DNA of 64,000 nucleotides. It comes from an uncultured Rhizobiaceae bacterium. GTDB lineage: Bacteria > Pseudomonadota > Alphaproteobacteria > Rhizobiales > Rhizobiaceae. The notes under the pieces are model-generated. The model was given only the letters and a program-made list of their open reading frames with translations. It ran no database searches and was not told the DNA's origin. The DNA is taken from the NCBI GenBank assembly GCA_958296345.1, contig CATQIJ010000013.1:496001-560000 (forward strand). Direction: 5' to 3'. The stretch's first letter is position 1, and each line of letters starts with the position of its first letter. Position numbers and translations under genes: made by a program. Of this stretch, positions 27,010-36,607 are shown in pieces.

Positions 27010-27597
27010 TTAAAGAGACCCTTTTGTCGAAGGAATACGATCTGCCTGCCGTGGATCAATCTCCATCGCAACCCGTAAGACACGCGCAACAGCCTTAAAG
27101 CAAGTCTCCGCAATATGGTGATTGTTATCACCGTAATGATTTGTCACATGAAGCGTGATACCCGCATGTTGCGAAAACGCTTGGAAAAATTCTTTAAAGA
27201 GCTCTGTATCGTAGTCACCAACTTTTGGTGCAGAAAAATTCACATCCCATATCAAATATGGTCTACCAGACACATCAATCGCTGCGCGTGTAAGCGTTTC
27301 ATCCATTGCAAGATCAAGAGATGCGTAACGCGTGATGCCCTTGCGATCACCCAAAGCTTGTGAAACAGCTTGCCCCAAAGCAATGCCAACATCTTCCGAT
27401 GTATGGTGCGCATCAATGTGTAAATCACCATCGCACCTAATTTTCATATCAATTAATGAATGGCGTGAAAGCTGATCAAGCATATGATCAAAAAACCCAG
27501 CCCCAGTTTTTACATCATAGTCGCCCGTTCCATCGATATTAATTTCAACAGAAATATCAGTTTCAGCCGTTTTACGTGACAATTCAGCTTTACGCAT
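27010..27597 (-). CDS. hisB: Imidazoleglycerol-phosphate dehydratase
   Basis: Dehydrates IGP to imidazole acetol phosphate. It is the monofunctional HisB of 195 residues with both metal-binding repeats: [14 protein letters not shown] and [14 protein letters not shown], then [20 protein letters not shown]. It is the first gene of the minus-strand his segment and divergent from hslV. hisD, hisG, hisC and hisI are not in this window. Confidence 0.98.
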   Translation of the reverse strand: MRKAELSRKTAETDISVEINIDGTGDYDVKTGAGFFDHMLDQLSRHSLIDMKIRCDGDLHIDAHHTSEDVGIALGQAVSQALGDRKGITRYASLDLAMDETLTRAAIDVSGRPYLIWDVNFSAPKVGDYDTELFKEFFQAFSQHAGITLHVTNHYGDNNHHIAETCFKAVARVLRVAMEIDPRQADRIPSTKGSL

Positions 27598-27699
27598 AAC
27601 AATTACTCTTATGTCAGTTAGTAGATTTCATGTCTCCTATACCAAGACAATCTTACAAAAGCTATAACGTCGGCATTAAGTATGATTTTGCAGAATAAA

Positions 27700-27727
27700 T
27701 TTGAAATGCGTAGGAAACCTCTTACAT
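27700..27727 (+). promoter_or_regulatory. Predicted sigma-32 promoter of hslVU
   Basis: TTTG, 17 bases, CTTACAT: one mismatch per box to CTTG-N17/18-CYTATNT, with a leader of about 25 bases before the hslV ATG at 27759. GAGG lies nine bases before the ATG. Confidence 0.55.
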
Positions 27728-27758
27728 TGATGAAAACAATTCATTTCGAGGTTCATTT

Positions 27759-28316
27759 ATGTCAAAACTACCCTCCATGCACGCAACGACTATCGTCACG
27801 GTACGCAAAGGCAATAAAGTTGTTATTGCGGGTGACGGTCAGGTGAGCCTTGGGCCTACCGTTATTAAAGGTAATGCGCGTAAAGTGCGTCGTATAGGCA
27901 AAGATCAAGACGTAATAACGGGATTTGCTGGTGCAACCGCTGATGCATTTACATTGCTTGAACGCCTTGAAAAGAAGCTTGAGCAATATCCGGGTCAGCT
28001 TATGCGCGCTTGTGTGGAACTGGCAAAAGACTGGCGTACAGATAAATATCTGCGCAATTTAGAAGCCATGATGCTGGTTGCAGATAAAAATGTTTCGCTT
28101 TGTGTCACTGGTAACGGCGATGTGCTTGAACCAGAAGATGGTATTATGGCAATAGGGTCTGGCGGTAATTATGCTTTAGCCGCAGCAAGAGCGCTTTCTG
28201 ACAGTAAACTTTCAGCAGAAAAAATTGCTGAAAAAGCTATGAAGATTGCCGGTGAGATTTGTGTTTATACAAACCATAGCCTCATTGTAGAATCGCTTGA
28301 TACCGAAGGTAAATAA
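27759..28316 (+). CDS. hslV: ATP-dependent protease peptidase subunit HslV
   Basis: Proteasome-like peptidase of the HslUV (ClpQY) complex. The N-terminal nucleophile is Thr10 of [18 protein letters not shown], exposed after removal of a short propeptide. [20 protein letters not shown] and [14 protein letters not shown] are strongly conserved. The length, 185 residues, is normal. It is paired with hslU 49 bases downstream; the acetyltransferase gene that separates them in some rhizobia is absent here. Confidence 0.98.
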   Translation: MSKLPSMHATTIVTVRKGNKVVIAGDGQVSLGPTVIKGNARKVRRIGKDQDVITGFAGATADAFTLLERLEKKLEQYPGQLMRACVELAKDWRTDKYLRNLEAMMLVADKNVSLCVTGNGDVLEPEDGIMAIGSGGNYALAAARALSDSKLSAEKIAEKAMKIAGEICVYTNHSLIVESLDTEGK

Positions 28317-28365
28317 AAAGCTTCTCGAACCCATTAATTATATTCCCCTTTCAAGGTAATTTTAT

Positions 28366-29673
28366 ATGACTGATTTTTCACCCCGCGAGATTGTTTCAGA
28401 GCTTGATCGTTTTATTATTGGCCAAAAAGACGCTAAACGGGCAGTAGCCATCGCACTTCGTAATCGTTGGCGCAGACAACAGCTTGAAGGTATGATGCGT
28501 GAAGAAGTTATGCCTAAAAACATTCTCATGATTGGGCCGACTGGCGTTGGTAAAACTGAAATTTCACGACGCCTCGCAAAAATGGCTGGCGCACCTTTTC
28601 TTAAGGTAGAAGCAACCAAATTTACAGAAGTAGGCTATGTAGGCCGTGATGTTGAACAGATCATTCGTGACCTCGTTGAAATTGGCATTAGTCTTGTACG
28701 TGAGAAAAAACGCGAAGCTGTAAAAGCAAAAGCGCACTTAGCTGCAGAGGAACGTGTTTTAACTGCGCTGGTTGGTGAAACGGCAAGCCCTGCCACGAAA
28801 GATAGCTTTCGTAAAAAGCTTCGTAGCGGTGAAATGGATGATAAAGAAATTGAGATTGAAGTAGCTGATACAGCAAACCCGATGGGCGGAATGGATATTC
28901 CTGGAATGCCTGGTGGCAGTGTTGGCGTACTTAATCTTGGGGAAATGCTCGGCAAGGGCTTTGGTGGGCGAACCAAGAAAAAGAAAACTACGGTCATTGA
29001 GTCATATGAATCATTAATAGCTGATGAATCTGATAAAATGTTAGATGATGACAGTATTATTGCGGAAGCAATCGAATCTGTCGAAAATAACGGCATCGTA
29101 TTCCTCGATGAAATAGACAAAATAGCCGTCAATGATCAGCGCTCTAGTTCAGGCGTATCACGCGAAGGCGTGCAGCGTGATCTGCTTCCTTTAATTGAAG
29201 GAACAGTTGTTTCGACTAAGCATGGTCAAGTTAAAACAGATCATATTTTATTTGTCGCCTCTGGTGCATTCCATGTTTCAAAGCCTTCTGATCTTTTACC
29301 TGAACTTCAAGGGCGACTGCCAATCCGTGTTGAACTCCGCGCACTAGAAAAAGGTGACTTCGTACGCATTCTTACCGAGCCAGAAGCAAGCTTAGTAAAA
29401 CAATATATTGCGCTGTTAAAAACTGAAGGCATTGAACTTGAGTTTACCGACGATGCGATTGATGAAATTGCTGACATCGCCGTTGATCTTAATTCTACTA
29501 TTGAAAATATTGGTGCGCGTCGATTGCAAACTGTGATGGAACGCGTACTTGATGAAATTTCCTTTGCTGCACCAGATCTTGCTGAAGAGGATGTTAAAGT
29601 TGATGCAAAATATGTGAAGAAGCACCTAGGAGAATTGGCAAAAGATGTCGATTTAAGCCGCTTTATCCTTTAA
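28366..29673 (+). CDS. hslU: ATP-dependent protease ATPase subunit HslU
   Basis: AAA+ unfoldase partner of HslV. Walker A is GPTGVGKTE (57-65), Walker [12 protein letters not shown], and the I-domain (about 110-230) includes a Gly/Met-rich stretch. The C-terminus ends LSRFIL, the tail that inserts into HslV pockets. The length is 435 residues. No clear terminator follows; an imperfect CCCAAAA/TTTTGGG stem near 29690-29722 lacks a T run. Confidence 0.98.
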   Translation: MTDFSPREIVSELDRFIIGQKDAKRAVAIALRNRWRRQQLEGMMREEVMPKNILMIGPTGVGKTEISRRLAKMAGAPFLKVEATKFTEVGYVGRDVEQIIRDLVEIGISLVREKKREAVKAKAHLAAEERVLTALVGETASPATKDSFRKKLRSGEMDDKEIEIEVADTANPMGGMDIPGMPGGSVGVLNLGEMLGKGFGGRTKKKKTTVIESYESLIADESDKMLDDDSIIAEAIESVENNGIVFLDEIDKIAVNDQRSSSGVSREGVQRDLLPLIEGTVVSTKHGQVKTDHILFVASGAFHVSKPSDLLPELQGRLPIRVELRALEKGDFVRILTEPEASLVKQYIALLKTEGIELEFTDDAIDEIADIAVDLNSTIENIGARRLQTVMERVLDEISFAAPDLAEEDVKVDAKYVKKHLGELAKDVDLSRFIL

Positions 29674-29840
29674 TCATTGCGTATCATTAGCCCAAAATTG
29701 TTTCACACTTTTTGGGTGATATGCTTTAACCTTATACAAAGTTTCACAAAAAATTTGGAGCCTTCCTATCGACTCTAATGTCAAAATTATGCAATTTGCA
29801 AAAACTGACATTAGGTCATGTAAAGGGTTTTAATAAATTA

Positions 29841-30776
29841 ATGCATAAAGTTCCATCTATTCTGGCTATTGCTTTACTTGGTATAGGCCTTGCAACACCT
29901 TCTTTTGCTGTAACGAAAGTTCCAGCTGGAAATCGTAGCGCGTCACAGCCAAAAATCCCTGCGACCTCAATTTCACGTACACGTTCTACAAACGGTAGCT
30001 TTCAAGCTAAGTATGAAAAAATTCGCGACCTGATAAAGTCAGACAAAAAACTCAAAGGCAAGATTAAAAAAGCTGCCAAGCAATATGGTATTGCACCGAT
30101 ACATATCGTTGGCGCACTCGTTGGCGAACATACTTATAATGTAGATGCTTTGGATCACTTACAAACTTATTATGTGAAAGCTATTTCATATTTTAAATCT
30201 GATGTTGAATTTGAATATGCTGGCGAATCAGTCAAAAAATTTGTGCAACGTAATGAATTTTCTAAATGTTCATCATCGCGCGACTCATATGACCTATGGA
30301 CTTGCCGGGAAAATGTTTGGAAAAGTAAATTCAAAGGTAAAAAGGTTGATGGAATTAAATGGCCAAACGATCGGTTTGGCCGTGTCTTCTTTCAGCCCTT
30401 TTATGCAGGGCAAACGTTTGGGCTTGGCCAAATTAATCCACTTACTGCATTACAAGTTACAGATTTAGTTGCCAAAAAAAGCCGCAAGAAAAAACTTTCA
30501 GCTGCAAAGGCAAATGAAGTTTATAAAACAATCATGGAGCCCGACACTACGCTACAATATATGGCTGCTGTTATTCGCGTTTCAATTGATAGTTATAGAT
30601 CTATTGGGGGATTTGATATCTCAAATAATCCAGGTGTTACTTCCACACTATATAACTTGGGGGATGTTAGAAATCGCGCGCGCAAAGCAAAGGCAAAAGG
30701 CGGCCTTCCAAAAGAAAACTATTACGGCTGGGTAGTAAATGAAAAGCGTGCAGAGCTTGAAGCTATTTTGAAGTAA
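29841..30776 (+). CDS. DUF1402 family secreted protein, lytic-transglycosylase-like
   Basis: Exported protein of the rhizobial DUF1402 family. From ATG 29841 the N-terminus is a clear Sec signal (basic start, LAIALLGIGLATPSFA cleavage end); the frame is open to an ATG at 29778, which would bury the signal peptide. IHIVGALVGEHTYNVD, with its Glu, and GQTFGLGQINPLTAL resemble the catalytic Glu and G-L-x-Q regions of lysozyme-like folds, so peptidoglycan cleavage is a reasonable inference but unproven. Two cysteines (SKCSSSRD, WTCREN) could form a disulfide. The 3' end overlaps the convergent XRE gene by 14 bases. Confidence 0.8.
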   Translation: MHKVPSILAIALLGIGLATPSFAVTKVPAGNRSASQPKIPATSISRTRSTNGSFQAKYEKIRDLIKSDKKLKGKIKKAAKQYGIAPIHIVGALVGEHTYNVDALDHLQTYYVKAISYFKSDVEFEYAGESVKKFVQRNEFSKCSSSRDSYDLWTCRENVWKSKFKGKKVDGIKWPNDRFGRVFFQPFYAGQTFGLGQINPLTALQVTDLVAKKSRKKKLSAAKANEVYKTIMEPDTTLQYMAAVIRVSIDSYRSIGGFDISNNPGVTSTLYNLGDVRNRARKAKAKGGLPKENYYGWVVNEKRAELEAILK

Positions 30777-31125
30777 GCTTTATAATTTTATCTGTTAATT
30801 CATCACATTCTTCATCAGATAGTTTTGCAACCTCGCCTGCTAGGCAATTTGCTAAATTGGTAGCACTTGCAGAAAGGTTTTCTGTATCAACTATCACACG
30901 AGTATGAGATGTTGCCGCCAGCTTTTGAAGCCCCTCTGCTTCATCCCAAATGATATTAAAATAACCAATTACGCGTTGTAAAAACTGCCAGCTTGGTATT
31001 CCACGATGACCTCTTTCTAGGGCAGATAAATAAGCTGCAGAAATTTTTAAATCAGACGCCATTTGTTTTTGGTTTACGTTCTTCTTTGCGCGCAGCTCTC
31101 TCATTTTTAAACCAAAGGGCGTCAT
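30763..31125 (-). CDS. XRE-family HTH transcriptional regulator
   Basis: A 120-residue protein. The N-terminal Cro/C1-type HTH at about residues 6-60 includes QKQMASDLKISAAYLSALERGHRGIPS. The C-terminal half is acidic and not recognisable. Its start overlaps the Smr gene stop by four bases (ATGA), so it is translated with smr, mltA and the Tim44 gene. Likely a small regulator of envelope or stress functions; targets unknown. Confidence 0.85.
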   Translation of the reverse strand: MTPFGLKMRELRAKKNVNQKQMASDLKISAAYLSALERGHRGIPSWQFLQRVIGYFNIIWDEAEGLQKLAATSHTRVIVDTENLSASATNLANCLAGEVAKLSDEECDELTDKIIKLTSK

Positions 31126-31667
31126 GTTTTTGAAGCCCTAACTGCATTCCTAAGCCGTACGTATAAAGCACCACCACCACCATGTGTTACGTGCGCTTCA
31201 TGAAAACCTCTCGCATATTTTCTAAATTCTGGCTCGGATAACCATCGAGGAACCGCTTGCCTTAAAATTCCCTCACCACGAACACCTTTACCAGTGATAA
31301 CAAGTATAGTTCGTCGACCCATTAGATAAGAATTTTCTAAAAACCTATAAAGATGCGAATGGGCTTGTGATTGAGTCATACCATGTAGATCGATACGGCC
31401 ATCGATGCCTGTTCTTCCCTTTGCTATCTTTCTAGTGACAGATTGATCTAACAAAGAAGGTTTAGGTGCTAATGAAATTGTCACTGCTGGTTCTGGCACA
31501 TAGGGGCGAATAATGCGCGGCATCCCTCTTACAGGTTCTGGTCTTGCAACATTCATCTCGCCCATTTCAGCTTTAAACTCTAAACTTGCTCTATTGCTAT
31601 GTAATGGTTTTGCAGTTCGTTTAACCCGTTCCCAAAGTTCTTGATCTTCTTTGCGCTTTTTTGACAT
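31122..31667 (-). CDS. Smr/MutS2-type domain protein
   Basis: A stand-alone Smr domain (about residues 88-175) with IDLHGMTQSQAHSHLYRFL (the LDLHG-type motif) and VITGKGVRGEGILRQAVPRWL (the T-G-x-G motif), then the H-x-x-H-G-G-x-G-A-L-Y-V-R end. Smr domains bind and can nick branched DNA or cleave RNA. The N-terminal 85 residues are basic and disordered-looking. It is part of the tim44-mltA-smr-xre operon, three bases after mltA. Confidence 0.9.
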   Translation of the reverse strand: MSKKRKEDQELWERVKRTAKPLHSNRASLEFKAEMGEMNVARPEPVRGMPRIIRPYVPEPAVTISLAPKPSLLDQSVTRKIAKGRTGIDGRIDLHGMTQSQAHSHLYRFLENSYLMGRRTILVITGKGVRGEGILRQAVPRWLSEPEFRKYARGFHEAHVTHGGGGALYVRLRNAVRASKT

Positions 31668-31670
31668 GGG

Positions 31671-32750
31671 TCATGCGCCTTTTGGATAAAGAGCTATGAA
31701 ATCTGTATCATGGCGAATACTGCCGGCAAGCGTACCTGCTTCTTTGCCCGAACCGATAAAAATATCACCGCGCTGCTCACCGACAATCGCTGATCCAGTA
31801 TCTTGGGCTATCATCAACCGCTGGTAGGTATTTGACTGATCTGGCAATGGCTTTTTTGTTGAAAGCCAAATTGGCGTTCCGTATGGATGTACAGATTTAT
31901 CAACCGCAAGGCTTCTACCTGCTGTTAGTTGAACACCAGCTGCAGCTATTGGTCCAAAATCAGGGTCATGCCCTTCAAGTTCTGTAAAGAAAATAAACGA
32001 GCGGTTCTTGTGTAAAACTTGAGTACCACGCACTAAATCTTCTTCGAGCCATGCACGAATATTGACCATGTTTGCATCTTCAAGTGGCATAACTTCTTGC
32101 TTAACCAAAAGCTTACCGATTGAAGTATAGGGATGGCCCGTTTTGCCTGCATAAGAAACACGGGAAGATGTTCCATCGCGAAATAACAAACGAGCTGAGC
32201 CTTGGATATGAATATAAAAACCTTCAACCACGGACTTAAGCCAAAAAAGCTCTAATCCGCGATCATCCAATGCACCATTGTCAATCTGACCACGATCGTA
32301 AAACTCCACTAAACCATTATCGGTCTGACGTGCCCACTCTAAAGACTGGTCAAGATTTTTTGGCTTATTATCTGGATCAAGCTTCACTAAATCATGCGGT
32401 CGGCGATATAGCGGATAAGAAAACTCTTCTGTTTTAACCCGTGAGGCTTCAACCGCTGGCTCAAAATATGCTGTTACAAAACCCTGCTCTTGTTTGTAAG
32501 TTTGTGGCTCGAAATGATTTTCAAAAAACTTACGAGCTGTTTGCTTACTAACCTTGGCCATATCAAGTTGAAGCGCTTTTTCCGCAATATTTAATAATTC
32601 TTGCGAAGGATTAACCGCAACGCGACTTACAAAAGAACGCTTAGCAAAAGCTTTTGCTGACATGCGAAAACAACTGAGAGCAGCGATGTGATCATCTTGT
32701 TCCCATCCTTTGAGATCGTCAAAGGATATTTGTCGCCACCCCTTACGCAT
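31671..32750 (-). CDS. mltA: MltA-type lytic murein transglycosylase
   Basis: Cleaves the glycan strands of peptidoglycan to 1,6-anhydromuropeptides. The MltA insert domain lies in the middle, and the 3D domain holds LMIAQDTGSAIVGEQRGDIFIGSG with catalytic Asp. The length is 359 residues. Oddly, the protein begins MRKGWRQISFDDLKGW, directly at the conserved domain edge, with no signal peptide or lipobox. The upstream Tim44 gene stops eight bases before the ATG, leaving no space for one. Either export uses another route or the start differs. Confidence 0.9.
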   Translation of the reverse strand: MRKGWRQISFDDLKGWEQDDHIAALSCFRMSAKAFAKRSFVSRVAVNPSQELLNIAEKALQLDMAKVSKQTARKFFENHFEPQTYKQEQGFVTAYFEPAVEASRVKTEEFSYPLYRRPHDLVKLDPDNKPKNLDQSLEWARQTDNGLVEFYDRGQIDNGALDDRGLELFWLKSVVEGFYIHIQGSARLLFRDGTSSRVSYAGKTGHPYTSIGKLLVKQEVMPLEDANMVNIRAWLEEDLVRGTQVLHKNRSFIFFTELEGHDPDFGPIAAAGVQLTAGRSLAVDKSVHPYGTPIWLSTKKPLPDQSNTYQRLMIAQDTGSAIVGEQRGDIFIGSGKEAGTLAGSIRHDTDFIALYPKGA

Positions 32751-32758
32751 AGCTATGA

Positions 32759-33484
32759 TTAAGCTCCAGCTTCAGTCGCAACTAATTTCCAATTAGGATC
32801 ATCAGATCTTGTATCGCGAGCAAATGTCCATATGTCTTTTACGCGGGCAATATCTTTATCATCGCCCTCAATCACTGTACCTTCTTTGTCTAAGGTTGCA
32901 GAGACGATCTGGGAAATGAACTTAATCGTAATATGTGCTTCATGCGACTTAACCGCAGCAGAGTGAACTTTGGACTCATCAATTCCGATAAAGGAAGACT
33001 GTACAGTCTCGCCGCGCGATTCACGATCATCAATGACAGATTTAAAACCTTCATAAACTTCTGGAGAAAGGAGGTTGCTTAGGCTTTTAGTATCACCTTG
33101 TGCAAATGCATTTACGATCATCTCATAAGCCATATCAGCACCAGCCATAAATTCCTTCGGATTAAAGCCAGCGTCAGCCGCCAGTATTTCTTTCAGGCCT
33201 TTATTAATTTTAGTTCTTGGCTTTGCAATTTTATCTATCTGGGCCAGTCTTGGGTCTTTTTCATCTGCATCTTGATTATCATTTTGTGGCCGCGTAGGTA
33301 ATTTAACAACATTATCCGCAGCAGGACCGTCTTGCTCGGATTGTTTCTTACGTTTCTTCGGATCAAACATATCGGTTAAATCTTCCTGATGACCTGTTTT
33401 TTGGCCAAGGACTGAACGGAGTTTTAAAAGCACAACGACTGCTGCTACTAGAATTGCTATTGTGAATGGATCAAAGGATTGCAT
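32759..33484 (-). CDS. Tim44/TimA-family membrane-associated protein
   Basis: Alphaproteobacterial relative of mitochondrial Tim44. The N-terminal membrane helix FTIAILVAAVVVLLKLRSVL is followed by a charged linker. The Tim44-like domain (about 95-240) contains FNPKEFMAGADMAYEMIVNAFAQGD and the end DIWTFARDTRSDDPNWKLVAT. In Caulobacter, TimA is a membrane protein of unclear function, possibly linked to protein quality control. It is the first gene of the tim44-mltA-smr-xre unit and divergent from fxsA. Confidence 0.9.
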   Translation of the reverse strand: MQSFDPFTIAILVAAVVVLLKLRSVLGQKTGHQEDLTDMFDPKKRKKQSEQDGPAADNVVKLPTRPQNDNQDADEKDPRLAQIDKIAKPRTKINKGLKEILAADAGFNPKEFMAGADMAYEMIVNAFAQGDTKSLSNLLSPEVYEGFKSVIDDRESRGETVQSSFIGIDESKVHSAAVKSHEAHITIKFISQIVSATLDKEGTVIEGDDKDIARVKDIWTFARDTRSDDPNWKLVATEAGA

Positions 33485-33619
33485 GTTTTTCGCCAGTTAA
33501 ATGATTTACTACTATATAGTCTTTGAATAAGAAGTTGCAAAGGTGGCTATTCAAATTCTCTTTCATCATTCCTATATGATGGTAAATTAAAATAAACATA
33601 ACAATTTAGCGAACACTTC

Positions 33620-34126
33620 ATGCGCCTAGGCATTATACCCTTTTTATTATTATTCATTCCTATTCTGGAAATTGCTGTATTTATTATGGTTGGCGGTCAA
33701 ATTGGCGTTCTATCTACGCTAGGTATGATTTTGGTTACCGCCATTTTAGGCTCTATTTTGTTACGAATTCAAGGCTTTGCAACTTTGGCCCGTATTCAAG
33801 AGCAATCCAAAAATGGTGCAATTCCTGGGAAAGAGCTTGTTAGCGGCGTCATGATTATGATTGCTGGCGTTTTACTCTTAACGCCTGGCTTTGTGACAGA
33901 TTCAATAGGATTCCTGCTTTTCTTCCCGCCCTTTAGACATTTTCTTTGGTCTAGCATCGCATCAAAAGTTGTTGTTCAAACAAAAGGCGCTTTTCAGCAG
34001 GGTGGAAACCCATTTGGTAGCCAGCACCCAAATCAGAATGAAGAAGGTGTTGTTGACCTAGACCCATCTGAATTTTCTGAAAAACCAAACCCTGACAGCC
34101 CTTGGAATAAGTTGGACGACAAATAA
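33620..34126 (+). CDS. fxsA: FxsA family inner-membrane protein
   Basis: A 168-residue protein with three or four membrane helices in the first 110 residues (FLLLFIPILEIAVFIMVGG, LGMILVTAILGSILL, MIMIAGVLLLTPGFVTDSIG) and the signature L-L-T-P-G-F-V-T-D. The cytoplasmic tail is hydrophilic. E. coli FxsA relieves phage F-exclusion when overexpressed; the native role is unknown. It is divergent from tim44 and precedes secB. Confidence 0.92.
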   Translation: MRLGIIPFLLLFIPILEIAVFIMVGGQIGVLSTLGMILVTAILGSILLRIQGFATLARIQEQSKNGAIPGKELVSGVMIMIAGVLLLTPGFVTDSIGFLLFFPPFRHFLWSSIASKVVVQTKGAFQQGGNPFGSQHPNQNEEGVVDLDPSEFSEKPNPDSPWNKLDDK

Positions 34127-34137
34127 TTATGCTTGAT

Positions 34138-34205
34138 GCGCCAATTCTAGCATAGTTCTTGTCTCATCACAGCGTACGTGCTAGCCAGCACGTTGAGAAT
34201 GGCGC
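34138..34205 (+). other. Nested inverted repeats in the fxsA-secB gap
   Basis: Outer arms GCGCCAATTCT (34138-34148) and AGAATGGCGC (34196-34205) enclose an inner perfect hairpin CGTGCT-AGCC-AGCACG (34177-34192). It may be the end of the fxsA transcript, a secB leader structure or a small RNA; no T tract follows the outer stem. Confidence 0.45.
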
Positions 34206-34252
34206 AAATTTACTCGCCGAATGAATTTAGATTAAAAACTCAAGGTTTTGAC

Positions 34253-34753
34253 ATGGCTAAAAAAGCAGCACCAAAAAAAGCAGAAGCAAAGACAGAAGTA
34301 CCTGAAGGCGCAGAAACGCAGCCTGCAATGAACATTCTGGCGCAATATGTAAAAGACTTCTCTTTTGAAAATCCACATGCACCAGGTTCACTACGTCCGC
34401 GCGATAAAGCACCTGAAATCAACATCAACATCAATGTTAATCCAAATGCGATGTCAGAAACTGATTTCGAAGTTGAATTAAAACTTGATGCGAAAGCAAC
34501 AGACGGTGATGAAGTTCTCTTCAATGTAGAGCTTATTTATGCAGGTATTTTCCGCTTTACTGGAATGCCGCAAGAAATGTTGCAAATGGCAGTTTTGATC
34601 GAAGCACCTCGTATGCTTTTCCCGTTTGCTCGCCAGATTATGGCTGACGCAACACGCAACGGTAGCTTCCCGCCACTAATGATTGACCCAGTTGATTTTG
34701 CTCAATTGTTCCAACAGCGTATGCAACAGCAACAAGCTGAAGGCACTGCTTAA
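34253..34753 (+). CDS. secB: Protein-export chaperone SecB
   Basis: Cytosolic holdase that keeps preproteins unfolded and passes them to SecA. There are 166 residues from ATG 34253 (MAKKAAPKK, preceded by AAGG); the frame is open further upstream to 34178. Core motifs are [44 protein letters not shown] and [15 protein letters not shown]. The N-terminal Ala/Lys-rich extension is usual in Alphaproteobacteria. It is convergent with dnaQ, with a palindromic terminator in between. Confidence 0.97.
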   Translation: MAKKAAPKKAEAKTEVPEGAETQPAMNILAQYVKDFSFENPHAPGSLRPRDKAPEINININVNPNAMSETDFEVELKLDAKATDGDEVLFNVELIYAGIFRFTGMPQEMLQMAVLIEAPRMLFPFARQIMADATRNGSFPPLMIDPVDFAQLFQQRMQQQQAEGTA

Positions 34754-34768
34754 TCAAGTTTTTAAGAT

Positions 34769-34798
34769 TTCCCCTTTTATGGAAACATTGAAGGGGAA
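34769..34798. terminator. Candidate terminator between secB and dnaQ
   Basis: TTCCCCTT and AAGGGGAA form a perfect eight-base stem around a 14-base loop, directly between the two convergent stop codons. T tracts are weak on both sides, so termination strength is uncertain. Confidence 0.5.
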
Positions 34799-34799
34799 G

Positions 34800-35525
34800 T
34801 TACAAACTATCCGTTTTCTTCCAAATCGGATTATCCCCTAAAGTCTCAACAAAAGTGCGATGTCTTTCGATATCCTCTTGCGACAGTGGCGAGACTAAAG
34901 GCCTTGGCCTTTGCATTATTTGTACCGAGCCATCTTCATTTAAACTAGAACCAGCGTCTGCGTTATTTGAATTTTCATGTTCAAGGCTGAAAGATGCTTG
35001 GCGACCACCCAAAAGCTCAATGTAAACTTCCGCAAGAATTTCAGAATCAAGCAAAGCGCCGTGTTTTTCACGATGCGAATTATTAATTGAATAACGCGAG
35101 CAAAGCGCATCAAGCGAGTTAGGTCCCATTGGGTGTTTGCGACGTGCAATCTGCAACGTATCAATGACACGCTCATCATCTAATCGTCCTTTACCCAATC
35201 GTTTTAATTCAGCATTTAAAAAGCCCGTATCAAACGAAGCATTATGCGCGATCAAACTGCCAGTAGAGAAAAACTCTAAAAACTCGTCTGCAATTTCAGA
35301 AAACTTAGGCTTATCGCTCAAAAACTCATTGGTAATACCATGAACCTTCAAAGCTTCAGGATGAACTTCCTTGCCCTCAGGATTTACGAAAACATGATAG
35401 GTTTTACCGCTGGGAAACCGATTAATAAGCTCAACCGCACCAATTTCAATAACACGGTCTCCATCATTGGCTTTTAGACCTGTGGTTTCCGTATCAAAGA
35501 TGATTTCACGTAGAATTTCAGACAT
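34800..35525 (-). CDS. dnaQ: DNA polymerase III epsilon subunit (3'-5' proofreading exonuclease)
   Basis: DEDDh exonuclease. Exo I is IIFDTETTGL with Asp11 and Glu13, Exo II LIAHNASFDTGFL with Asp99, and Exo III HREKHGALLDSEILAEVY with His155 and Asp160. The C-terminal 60 residues are a Pro/Asn-rich tail that in this family binds the polymerase alpha subunit. There are 241 residues. It is the distal member of the PPSR-maf-aroE-coaE-dnaQ series next to oriC. Confidence 0.97.
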   Translation of the reverse strand: MSEILREIIFDTETTGLKANDGDRVIEIGAVELINRFPSGKTYHVFVNPEGKEVHPEALKVHGITNEFLSDKPKFSEIADEFLEFFSTGSLIAHNASFDTGFLNAELKRLGKGRLDDERVIDTLQIARRKHPMGPNSLDALCSRYSINNSHREKHGALLDSEILAEVYIELLGGRQASFSLEHENSNNADAGSSLNEDGSVQIMQRPRPLVSPLSQEDIERHRTFVETLGDNPIWKKTDSL

Positions 35526-35633
35526 GGAGTGAATCTAGTGTTTGTTTGGCACTCTGTCACGCAAAGAAGCGTACTCCTCTACAGATATCTACTACTGCTA
35601 TTAATTTAGTCATCTATAATGTCTGCTCAATTA

Positions 35634-35858
35634 TCATTTCTTCTTTTCTTTTCTCTTTGTAACTTTGTTGTCCGGTTTTTCTTTTGCAGTATTTTCTTTT
35701 TTATCGAAGCACCCAGGCTTTGGAAATTGATCTGCAGAAGGACAAGCAGGAATATCTACGGTTTGCACATTGGTTATTACAAGTTGATTCGAGATAAAGA
35801 CTAGAATCATAAGACCAGACATCAATACATTTTTTACAGAAAAGGCTCTCTTAAGCAT
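35634..35858 (-). CDS. Small exported or membrane-anchored hypothetical protein with Lys-rich tail
   Basis: 74 residues from ATG 35858, which has AGGA nine bases upstream. An N-terminal hydrophobic segment (VLMSGLMILVFISNQLVI) acts as signal or anchor. The rest is VDIPACPSADQFPKPGCFDKK, with two cysteines, followed by a repetitive Lys/Glu tail ending in KEKKK. It lies between dnaQ and coaE, interrupting an otherwise conserved cluster. The opposite strand also shows a weaker open frame, so coding status is moderate. No family recognised. Confidence 0.5.
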   Translation of the reverse strand: MLKRAFSVKNVLMSGLMILVFISNQLVITNVQTVDIPACPSADQFPKPGCFDKKENTAKEKPDNKVTKRKEKKK

Positions 35859-36015
35859 GGGATCAGTTCCTTTCACGATACAGATGCTCATAGAATGCCA
35901 TTTAAAAATTATTGTAAGTTGATCAGGGTCAATTTAAAAAAAACGGGCAAACCTTCCAATAAACGAATGTCCGCTTCTGGCCGAGGCTATCATTGAGTAG
36001 AAGCGTAAATAGTAT

Positions 36016-36594
36016 TTAAATTAACGAAGCAACAATCTCTTGCACCCGTTCACGAGCAGCTTCCAAACCCTGACTTGTATCGATAATAAAATCAGCTTTT
36101 TCACGTTTTTCACTATCAGGCACTTGCCTAGCTAAAATAGCTTCAAACTTTTCAACTGTCATGCCATCACGTACTAAAACACGTTCTTTTTGTACTTCTG
36201 CAGGTGCGGTTACTACTATGATTTTATCGACGCGGTTTATGCCGCCTGTTTCAAATAAAAGCGGGATATCTAGGACGACTAACCTATCACCTCTTTCTTC
36301 AGCTTCTCTCAAAAATTCCTGTTCTTTTTGATGAACTAATGGGTGAATAATTGCCTCAAGTTTTTTCATATTTTCTGACTTGCCGATCACATATTCACTC
36401 AGTTTAACGCGATCAACTTTTCCATCACTCGTTGTATTTGGAAAAGCTTCTTCAATCAAAGATGTTGCTTCGCCTGAATAAAGTTCGTGCACTGTGGCGT
36501 CTGCATCATAAACGGCGATGCCTTCATCACGAAACATTTGCGCGGTGGTGGATTTGCCCATACCGATTGAGCCAGTTAGCCCTACTCTTATCAT
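36016..36594 (-). CDS. coaE: Dephospho-CoA kinase
   Basis: Final step of CoA synthesis, phosphorylating the ribose 3'-OH of dephospho-CoA. The P-loop is [13 protein letters not shown] (Lys14). The middle region [13 protein letters not shown] and the C-terminal [19 protein letters not shown] are diagnostic. 192 residues from ATG 36594; an in-frame start at 36636 would overlap aroE and add unlike sequence. It lies 13 bases after aroE. Confidence 0.97.
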   Translation of the reverse strand: MIRVGLTGSIGMGKSTTAQMFRDEGIAVYDADATVHELYSGEATSLIEEAFPNTTSDGKVDRVKLSEYVIGKSENMKKLEAIIHPLVHQKEQEFLREAEERGDRLVVLDIPLLFETGGINRVDKIIVVTAPAEVQKERVLVRDGMTVEKFEAILARQVPDSEKREKADFIIDTSQGLEAARERVQEIVASLI

Positions 36595-36607
36595 GATGCT
36601 TGTCTGG

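Noticed and set aside
28635..29132. Long open frame antisense to hslU, and similar antisense frames in dnaK, glcB, ftsK and leuS
   Set aside because: They lie opposite highly conserved coding sequence, have no ribosome-binding site and low-complexity translations; they are frame shadows.
35619..35804. Plus-strand ORF opposite the small Lys-rich protein
   Set aside because: It begins in the T-rich complement of the Lys tail, has no Shine-Dalgarno site and no recognisable features; the minus-strand frame has a good ribosome-binding site and signal-like start.
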